The notes beneath the pieces are model-generated. The model was given only the letters and a program-made list of their open reading frames with translations. It was not told where the DNA came from and made no database searches. This document shows, one piece after another, positions 1 to 4,798 of a stretch of 5,831 nt of DNA. A program made the translations under genes and the position numbers. This DNA is from Bacteroidota bacterium (GTDB lineage Bacteria > Bacteroidota > Bacteroidia > Chitinophagales > Chitinophagaceae). Positions within the stretch are counted from its first letter, which is position 1. Each line of letters opens with the position of its first letter. The DNA is taken from contig CANHJA010000149.1 in NCBI GenBank assembly GCA_947460795.1, positions 1 to 5,831 on the forward strand. Direction: 5' to 3'.

Positions 1-132
1 ACTCGCTGGGCCATGACAATTACAGCCTGCTGTAGCAGAGTTTGTTGGAGGGCCCGAACTATACGATACATTGGTAAAATATATAATTGCCAAAGTGAGT
101 GTTAACAATGAGAACTGAATGATTTTTTTCAT
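1..132 (-). CDS. Secreted protein with N-terminal Cys-x-Cys-His motif, partial (C-terminal part beyond left edge)
   Basis: Reading the minus strand from the ATG at 132 gives 44 codons, open to the window edge. Residues 1-24 form a classic signal peptide: Lys-Lys at positions 2-3, a hydrophobic stretch about 5-19, then a small/polar region. The mature start reads SSGPPTNSATAGCNCHGP. This resembles the N-termini of Bacteroidota extracellular proteins with a Reelin-like or 'choice-of-anchor V' domain, which typically begin with a Gly-Pro-Pro/Ala stretch and a CxxCH motif. Here only one residue lies between the cysteines (Cys37, Cys39, His40), so the canonical c-type haem motif is not present. 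The region before the ATG is A/T-rich without a Shine-Dalgarno sequence, as is usual in the phylum. The family assignment rests on the N-terminus alone and is tentative; that it is an exported protein is much surer. Confidence 0.6.
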   Translation of the reverse strand, partial: MKKIIQFSLLTLTLAIIYFTNVSYSSGPPTNSATAGCNCHGPAS

Positions 133-259
133 ACATATTTTATTTTTAGAATATTTTATAAAGGTATCAATTTTAATTTAATACAAATTATATTTTTTAA
201 TGTAATAAACAAGCAGTTCCATCTAAAACTAATAACTAAAAACTATATTTGCGCCCTGT
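133..259. other. Divergent AT-rich intergenic region
   Basis: This stretch separates the minus-strand secreted-protein gene from prfC and must hold promoters for both. On the plus strand there is an exact TAnnTTTG element next to prfC (listed separately). On the minus strand the best I see is TAAAATTG (175 to 168), one mismatch from TAnnTTTG, which would give a leader of roughly 25-30 nt for the left gene; this is weak. I see no tRNA, riboswitch or stable hairpin here. Confidence 0.5.
244..251 (+). promoter_or_regulatory. Candidate -7 promoter element (TAnnTTTG) of prfC
   Basis: TATATTTG matches the Bacteroidota -7 consensus TAnnTTTG exactly and is followed by C, as is common. Its last base is only 8 nt before the prfC ATG at 260, so transcription would be expected to start within a few bases of the start codon. 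No clear -33 TTTG is visible at the usual distance; the region around 217-220 (TTCC) is a poor match. The motif match is seen; promoter function is inferred. Confidence 0.55.
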
Positions 260-1849
260 ATGAAATATGAACACGAAATAGAAAAACGAAAAACATTCGC
301 TATTATATCACACCCAGATGCTGGTAAAACCACCTTGACAGAAAAATTCTTGTTGTTTGGAGGCGCCATTCAAACTGCAGGTGCTGTAAAATCAAATAAA
401 ATAAAAAAGCATGCGGCTTCCGATTTTATGGAAATTGAGCGTCAAAGGGGAATTTCGGTAGCTACATCGGTGATGAGTTTTGAATATAAAGACAAACTGA
501 TCAACTTATTAGATACTCCCGGACACAAAGATTTTGCCGAAGATACTTATCGAACATTAACTGCCGTTGACAGCGTAGTGTTAGTAATTGATTGCGTAAA
601 AGGTGTGGAAGAACAAACAGAACGATTGATGGAAGTTTGTAGAATGCGAAATACACCTGTTATCATTTTCATCAACAAAATGGATAGAGACGGGCAAAAC
701 CCATTTGACTTATTAGAAGAAGTTGAGAAAAAACTAAATATTAAAACACAACCGCTTTCATGGCCAATTAATATGGGGCGTGAATTTAAAGGAGTGTACA
801 ACATTCATAATAAAAGCTTATTGACTTTTGGCGCAAACCAAAAAGCAACAGACAATGATTTAGTAAAACTACCCGATTTGTCTACCAATGAAATTGTAGA
901 ATTAGTGGGTGAACGAGATGCCAATCAACTGCGTGAAGACATGGAATTGATTAATGGTGTATATGAAAATTTCCCGGTAGAAGATTATTTAGAAGGTCAT
1001 TTAGCACCCGTGTTTTTTGGAAGTGCGGTAAACAATTTTGGCATTAAAGATTTGTTAGATACATTTATTCAAATTGCTCCCGCTCCTCGTCCTCGAATGA
1101 CAGATACTCGTGAAGTGAAAGCAAACGAAGATAAATTTACCGGATTTGTATTTAAAATACATGCCAACATTGATCCTAAACACAGAGACAGAGTTGCTTT
1201 TTTACGTATCTGCTCTGGAAAATTTGAACGAAATACGTTTTACACGCATGTTCGAAATGAAAAAAAAGTACGTTTCAGCAATCCTTATACTTTTTTAGCT
1301 CGTGAAAAAAATATAGTTGATGATGCATTTCCAGGGGATGTTGTTGGTTTGTTTGATACAGGAAATTTTAAAATTGGAGATACCTTAACTGAAGGTGAAA
1401 TGATGACCTATACAGGAATTCCAAGTTTTTCACCCGAATTGTTTAAAGAATTGGTAAACAACGATCCAATGAAAACAAAACAATTAGAAAAAGGAATTCG
1501 ACAATTGACCGATGAAGGTGTTGCTCAATTATTTACACAACATGGAGGCAATCGTAAAATTATTGGTTGTGTTGGTGATTTGCAATTTGAAGTCATTCAA
1601 TATCGTTTATTACAAGAGTACAGCGCAGCTTGTAGCTTCCGAACACTCCCTTATTTTAAAGCTTGCTGGATAAAAGGAGACCCAACAAAAGTTGCAGATT
1701 TCATGCGGTACAAACAAGCCAATATTGTAGAAGATAAAGAAGGAAACTTTGTTTATTTAGCCGAAAGTGAATGGTATTTAAACACTGAAAAAAACAACAA
1801 CCCAGATATTAAATTTTACATTACAAGTGATTTTAAGCATGAACTATAA
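260..1849 (+). CDS. prfC: Peptide chain release factor 3 (RF3), translational GTPase
   Basis: RF3 is a cytoplasmic GTPase that removes the class I release factors RF1 and RF2 from the ribosome after peptide release. The 529-residue product has the same length as E. coli RF3 and is recognisable along its whole length. The GTPase motifs are in order: P-loop HPDAGKTT (18-25), switch I RGIS (63-66), DTPGH (85-89), NKMD (139-142) and SWPI (167-170). Domain II begins near residue 292 with the family signature DKFTGFVFKIHANIDPKHRDR, and the C-terminal domain III covers roughly 395-529, including the conserved VGDLQFEV segment (438-445). The ATG at 260 is the only credible start: the next Met is residue 57, beyond the P-loop, and no in-frame ATG, GTG or TTG lies just upstream. 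The bases before it are GC-rich and lack a Shine-Dalgarno. A lipoprotein gene overlaps the 3' end by 11 bp, so the two are probably cotranscribed. All key residues appear intact. Confidence 0.97.
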   Translation: MKYEHEIEKRKTFAIISHPDAGKTTLTEKFLLFGGAIQTAGAVKSNKIKKHAASDFMEIERQRGISVATSVMSFEYKDKLINLLDTPGHKDFAEDTYRTLTAVDSVVLVIDCVKGVEEQTERLMEVCRMRNTPVIIFINKMDRDGQNPFDLLEEVEKKLNIKTQPLSWPINMGREFKGVYNIHNKSLLTFGANQKATDNDLVKLPDLSTNEIVELVGERDANQLREDMELINGVYENFPVEDYLEGHLAPVFFGSAVNNFGIKDLLDTFIQIAPAPRPRMTDTREVKANEDKFTGFVFKIHANIDPKHRDRVAFLRICSGKFERNTFYTHVRNEKKVRFSNPYTFLAREKNIVDDAFPGDVVGLFDTGNFKIGDTLTEGEMMTYTGIPSFSPELFKELVNNDPMKTKQLEKGIRQLTDEGVAQLFTQHGGNRKIIGCVGDLQFEVIQYRLLQEYSAACSFRTLPYFKACWIKGDPTKVADFMRYKQANIVEDKEGNFVYLAESEWYLNTEKNNNPDIKFYITSDFKHEL

Positions 1850-2669
1850 ATTACTTTGCCTGTTATTTATTCTGGCGTTAAGCTGTAAAAAAGACATTAA
1901 AACGGTTCCTACTGCAACACCAGATAAAAGAAGTTTTGCCATTATTTATAAAGGTAAAATTGAAATCTACAAATCCAATTTAAATGACGTAGAAACAATT
2001 CCAGGTATTGATTCAGGCGTTGCAAAAATTGCCGTTGATTCTTCATTTACAAAACTTGCGTATAAAAGTGATTCTGGCAACATTAAAATAGTTGAAATTT
2101 CATCAGGCAATCTCCTAGAAGAAATTCAAAATACAAAGTATGTTAAAGACTTCCATTTTCATACCGCAACAAACACATTCTATTACATAAGTAACAATGA
2201 TTTTATAATTGCGCCTCATGATTCGGTTCCTTTTATGAACAGCAATTTGACCAATTTAACCGGGTTTTCATCAACCTCTTTTATCAATGCTTTTATTGTC
2301 AGAAATACCGTTGTTGTGATTGATGCCAATACGTTTCATTTATCCTATTTTGTAAATGATGGCACAGGTGTGGTCGATCAATTTATTAATAACAACCCCT
2401 CTCCATTTAATTTTGCTGTCATCAATGAATATAAAAACTTTGCTTGGCTGGATGTAATTTTTCATGATTTCGGTGGATTGCATCCAAAATTATCAAACCA
2501 TTATGGCGATAAAACAGCTGGCGATTACACTAATTTCATTGTAGAAGTACGCAACGGTTTTAAAATTTCTGTGGATGACGACAATCATAAAATCACACTT
2601 ATAAATCAAGTAGGAAATGAAACCTACAAACAATTCGATAATTATTATTTTACAGGTGTAGCATATTAA
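1839..2669 (+). CDS. Lipoprotein of unknown function, beta-strand-rich
   Basis: I do not recognise this protein. From the ATG at 1839 it has 276 residues. Residues 1-16 are a short lipoprotein signal peptide: Lys4, a hydrophobic core 5-14, then Ala-Leu-Ser before Cys16. The mature end begins Cys-Lys-Lys-Asp, a pattern common among Bacteroidota lipoproteins, and Cys16 is the only cysteine after the signal region. The mature part alternates short hydrophobic strands with turns; the stretches SFAIIYKGKIEIYKSN and KLAYKSDSGNIKIVEISSG look like WD40/TolB-type propeller strands, but I see no defined repeat or catalytic motif. A GTG in frame at 1827 would add four residues (M-I-L-S) before the signal peptide and is less likely than the ATG. 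The gene overlaps the prfC stop by 11 bp in another frame, which suggests translational coupling, and ends 30 bp before a strong terminator. Location is presumably the outer membrane or periplasmic face of the envelope. Confidence 0.85.
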   Translation: MNYKLLCLLFILALSCKKDIKTVPTATPDKRSFAIIYKGKIEIYKSNLNDVETIPGIDSGVAKIAVDSSFTKLAYKSDSGNIKIVEISSGNLLEEIQNTKYVKDFHFHTATNTFYYISNNDFIIAPHDSVPFMNSNLTNLTGFSSTSFINAFIVRNTVVVIDANTFHLSYFVNDGTGVVDQFINNNPSPFNFAVINEYKNFAWLDVIFHDFGGLHPKLSNHYGDKTAGDYTNFIVEVRNGFKISVDDDNHKITLINQVGNETYKQFDNYYFTGVAY

Positions 2670-2699
2670 AAAAGCAACAATCAAATGAATATATTCAAA

Positions 2700-2733
2700 A
2701 AAAAAGTCGTTGAAATAAATCAACGACTTTTTT
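2700..2733. terminator. Bidirectional intrinsic terminator between convergent genes
   Basis: A perfect 14-bp inverted repeat (2700-2713 with 2720-2733) encloses a 6-nt loop. The centre of the stem is GTCGTTGA/TCAACGAC, and the outer six pairs are an A-run facing a T-run. Because there is an A-tract on the left (2697-2705) and a T-tract on the right (2728-2733), the hairpin works on either strand: it would end the prfC-lipoprotein transcript from the left and the ahcY transcript from the right. Confidence 0.9.
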
Positions 2734-2758
2734 GTATTTTCAAATATCGGACAACTTG

Positions 2759-2772
2759 CATCCGACATCCGA
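2759..2772. repeat. Short tandem repeat, 2 x CATCCGA, just after the ahcY stop
   Basis: Two exact adjacent copies of the 7-mer CATCCGA lie directly beyond the ahcY stop codon on the minus strand. A nearby TCGGA (2747-2751) is the inverse of the TCCGA (2761-2765) in the first copy and could pair as a 5-bp stem with a 9-nt loop in the ahcY 3' untranslated RNA. No function is evident; this is GC-richer than the flanking sequence. Confidence 0.5.
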
Positions 2773-2773
2773 A

Positions 2774-4099
2774 TTAATAACGATACATATCATTTTTGAA
2801 AGGACCTTCTTTAGGAATTCCTAAATAAGCACTTTGCTCTGTTGTTAATTCGTCTAATTCAACACCAATTTTCGCTAAATGAAGACGAGCAACTTTTTCA
2901 TCTAAATGTTTAGGTAAAACATATACTTTGTTTTCATATTTACCTGGATTCAACCACAACTCTAATTGAGCCAATGTTTGATTGGTAAATGAATTACTCA
3001 TTACAAAACTAGGATGACCTGTAGCACAACCTAAGTTTACTAAACGACCTTCTGCTAATACGATTACATCTTTACCTTCAATTGTATACATATCAACTTG
3101 TGGTTTGATTGTATTTTTAGTATCGCCATAATTTGCGTTTAACCAAGCCATATCAATCTCAATATCGAAGTGACCAATATTACAAACAATCGCCTTATCT
3201 TTCATTGCACGGAAATGTTTTTCTGTAATCAAATCTCTACAACCTGAAGCTGTAACGATAATATCCGCTTCTGCAACAGCATCAATCATTTTTTTAACTT
3301 CAAAACCATCCATTGCTGCTTGTAATGCACAAATAGGATCAATTTCAGTTACAATTACACGAGCACCTGCACCTCTTAATGAAGCTGCAGAACCTTTTCC
3401 TACATCTCCATAAGATCCTACAACTGCTACTTTACCAGCCATCATAACATCTGTTGCTCTACGAATCGCATCTACTAATGACTCTTGACAACCATATTTA
3501 TTATCAAATTTAGATTTTGTAACAGAGTCATTTACATTGATTGCAGGAATAGGCAAAGTACCTTTTTCCATACGCTCATATAAACGGTGAACACCCGTTG
3601 TTGTTTCTTCACTCAACCCTTTAATATGTTGTACTAATTCAGGAAATTGATCTAAAACCATGTTTGTTAAATCTCCACCATCATCCAAAATCATGTTTAA
3701 TGGTTTGTCTTCGCTACCGAAAAACAAAGTTTGTTCAATACACCAATCCGCTTCTGCTTGTGTTTGTCCTTTCCAAGCAAATACTCCAATACCTGCTGCT
3801 GCAATCGCTGCTGCTGCTTGGTCTTGTGTAGAAAAAATGTTACAAGAACTCCATTTTACTTCTGCTCCTAATGCTACCAATGTTTCTATTAAAACAGCAG
3901 TTTGAATAGTCATATGTAAACAACCGGCAATTCTTGCTCCTTTTAATGGTTGAGAAGCTGCATATTCTTCACGAACAGCCATTAATCCTGGCATTTCTGC
4001 TTCTGCTAATCTAATTTCTTTTCTACCCCAATCAGCCAAACTCATGTCTGCTACTTTGTAAGGTAATTTTAAATCAATTTTTAAATCTGTTGTTGACAT
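2774..4099 (-). CDS. ahcY: Adenosylhomocysteinase (S-adenosyl-L-homocysteine hydrolase)
   Basis: This cytoplasmic, NAD-dependent enzyme reversibly splits S-adenosylhomocysteine into adenosine and homocysteine, clearing the inhibitory by-product of SAM-dependent methylation and feeding the methionine cycle. The 441-residue product aligns by eye with human AHCY (432 aa) from end to end and lacks the roughly 40-residue insertion found in many proteobacterial and plant versions. Conserved sites are present: His62 in HMT, Asp139-140 in DDGGD, EETTTG from 165, Lys195, Asp199, Asn200 and Cys204 in TKSKFDNKYGC, Glu252 in TEIDP, His310 in GHFD, Asn355 and His362 in LVNLGCATGHPS, and the C-terminal Lys435/Tyr439 that reach the neighbouring subunit's cofactor in the tetramer. 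One oddity: the NAD loop reads GSYGDVGKG, where the family usually has AGYGDVGKG or CGYGDVGKG, so the first Gly of GxGxxG is Ser229. The start at 4099 has an A-rich leader and a good -7 element upstream. Stand-alone gene, divergent from an Lrp-type regulator. Confidence 0.97.
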   Translation of the reverse strand: MSTTDLKIDLKLPYKVADMSLADWGRKEIRLAEAEMPGLMAVREEYAASQPLKGARIAGCLHMTIQTAVLIETLVALGAEVKWSSCNIFSTQDQAAAAIAAAGIGVFAWKGQTQAEADWCIEQTLFFGSEDKPLNMILDDGGDLTNMVLDQFPELVQHIKGLSEETTTGVHRLYERMEKGTLPIPAINVNDSVTKSKFDNKYGCQESLVDAIRRATDVMMAGKVAVVGSYGDVGKGSAASLRGAGARVIVTEIDPICALQAAMDGFEVKKMIDAVAEADIIVTASGCRDLITEKHFRAMKDKAIVCNIGHFDIEIDMAWLNANYGDTKNTIKPQVDMYTIEGKDVIVLAEGRLVNLGCATGHPSFVMSNSFTNQTLAQLELWLNPGKYENKVYVLPKHLDEKVARLHLAKIGVELDELTTEQSAYLGIPKEGPFKNDMYRY

Positions 4100-4119
4100 T
4101 TTATATTTTTTTTAGAATA

Positions 4120-4127
4120 CAAATGTA
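4120..4127 (-). promoter_or_regulatory. Candidate -7 promoter element of ahcY
   Basis: On the minus strand, TACATTTG matches TAnnTTTG exactly. It ends 20 nt before the ahcY ATG, predicting a leader of about 13-16 nt that is almost all A and T, a typical Bacteroidota translation start region. I see no clear -33 TTTG at 19-23 nt upstream. Confidence 0.6.
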
Positions 4128-4147
4128 AAATGAAAAGTATAATATTC

Positions 4148-4160
4148 TATATTAAATATA
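4148..4160. promoter_or_regulatory. 13-bp AT palindrome, candidate operator in the ahcY/lrp divergent region
   Basis: TATATTAAATATA is perfectly symmetrical about its central base. It lies between the two -7 elements, about 20 bp upstream of the ahcY one and 28 bp upstream of the regulator's. Lrp/AsnC proteins bind degenerate AT-rich palindromes of about 13-15 bp and often regulate themselves, so this is a reasonable candidate site. In DNA this AT-rich, short palindromes also arise by chance, so the operator role is inference. Confidence 0.3.
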
Positions 4161-4188
4161 ATATACAGGATAAATTATCTTTATTATG

Positions 4189-4196
4189 TATTTTTG
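4189..4196 (+). promoter_or_regulatory. Candidate -7 promoter element of the Lrp/AsnC regulator gene
   Basis: TATTTTTG is an exact TAnnTTTG match followed by C. It predicts a transcript start near 4202-4204. This lies downstream of the ATG at 4186 that opens the longest reading frame, so that ATG would not be on the mRNA; the element therefore supports the start at 4216. No -33 element is clear. Confidence 0.55.
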
Positions 4197-4215
4197 CAGA
4201 ATAAATGACAATATC

Positions 4216-4719
4216 ATGAAAGCAAAGCAAACTCAAACAGAAAAAATATCGGACACCAATTATAAAATGGATGAAAAAGACTTGGCCATCCTTACCATTT
4301 TACAACAAAATGCCAAAGCAACCGTTACTGAAATTGCCCAAAAAGTTCACCTAAGCTCCTCTCCCACTTTTGATAGAATTAAACGCATGGAGCAACATGG
4401 CATTATAAAACAATATGTAACCTTGGTTAATAACTCTAAAGTGAACCGGGGATTGATGGTTATTTGCTATGTGTCTTTAAAAGAACACAACAAAAATGCT
4501 GGTACAAAATTTATAAAATCCATATTAGAAATGCCGGAAGTAATTGAATGTTACAGCATCAGCGGTGAATTTGATTTTATGCTAAAAGTAGTCGGTGAAA
4601 ACATGGAGCGCTATTATGATTTTCATGTCAACAAACTCAGTCAAGCAGACAATGTAGGTCATATTCAAAGTGTATTTGTAATGGGAACCATAAAAGAAAA
4701 ATTGGTGAGCGTATATTAG
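4216..4719 (+). CDS. Lrp/AsnC family transcriptional regulator
   Basis: The 167-residue product has the standard two-domain layout. An N-terminal winged helix-turn-helix spans about residues 18-66: MDEKDLAILTILQQNAKATV, then TEIAQKVHLSSSPTFDRIKRMEQHGII, with the recognition helix near 47-58. A C-terminal ligand-binding RAM/AsnC domain (about 79-160) includes the family signature around YSISGEFDFMLKV (113-125), whose GEFD corresponds to the GxxD effector-site motif. Such proteins form dimers and octamers and usually sense amino acids. The frame is open back to an ATG at 4186, but a -7 element covers codons 2-4 of that version, so I prefer 4216; a third option is the ATG at 4267, which begins exactly at the conserved MDEKD and would give 150 residues. 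The divergent ahcY gene is a likely target alongside itself. Which amino acid it senses cannot be read from the sequence. Confidence 0.93.
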   Translation: MKAKQTQTEKISDTNYKMDEKDLAILTILQQNAKATVTEIAQKVHLSSSPTFDRIKRMEQHGIIKQYVTLVNNSKVNRGLMVICYVSLKEHNKNAGTKFIKSILEMPEVIECYSISGEFDFMLKVVGENMERYYDFHVNKLSQADNVGHIQSVFVMGTIKEKLVSVY

Positions 4720-4771
4720 TTCATTCGATTTACAATACAACACTGTAACCTAACTCTTTCTGGATTTAGAA

Positions 4772-4796
4772 GATAAAACGTTTATCACTCTTTTTT
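4772..4796 (+). terminator. Weak intrinsic terminator candidate after the regulator gene
   Basis: GATAAA (4772-4777) pairs with TTTATC (4781-4786) around a 3-nt loop, and a T-run (4791-4796) follows after 4 nt. The stem is short and AT-rich, and the gap before the T-run is not ideal. It is the only terminator-like structure between the convergent regulator and the LtaS-like gene; on the minus strand it has no good T-run. Confidence 0.35.
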
Positions 4797-4798
4797 GA

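Noticed and set aside
547..804. Minus-strand open frame of 85 codons inside prfC
   Set aside because: It lies wholly antisense to well-conserved RF3 GTPase-domain coding sequence and shows no recognisable domain or start context.
1827..1838. GTG at 1827 as start of the lipoprotein
   Set aside because: It adds four residues before a complete lipoprotein signal peptide; the ATG at 1839 gives a normal signal peptide with Lys near the N-terminus.
2493..2768. Minus-strand open frame of 91 codons, hydrophobic in part
   Set aside because: It runs through the terminator hairpin and antisense to the end of the lipoprotein gene; the hydrophobic look comes from AT-rich sequence read in reverse.
3660..3905. 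Plus-strand open frame of 81 codons inside ahcY
   Set aside because: Antisense to conserved AhcY sequence; its Ala-rich stretch is simply the complement of the Ala-rich AAAAIAAAG region of AhcY.
4100..4185. S-adenosylhomocysteine or SAM riboswitch upstream of ahcY
   Set aside because: The predicted leader is only about 15 nt and almost all A/T; there is no GC-containing stem that could form such a fold.
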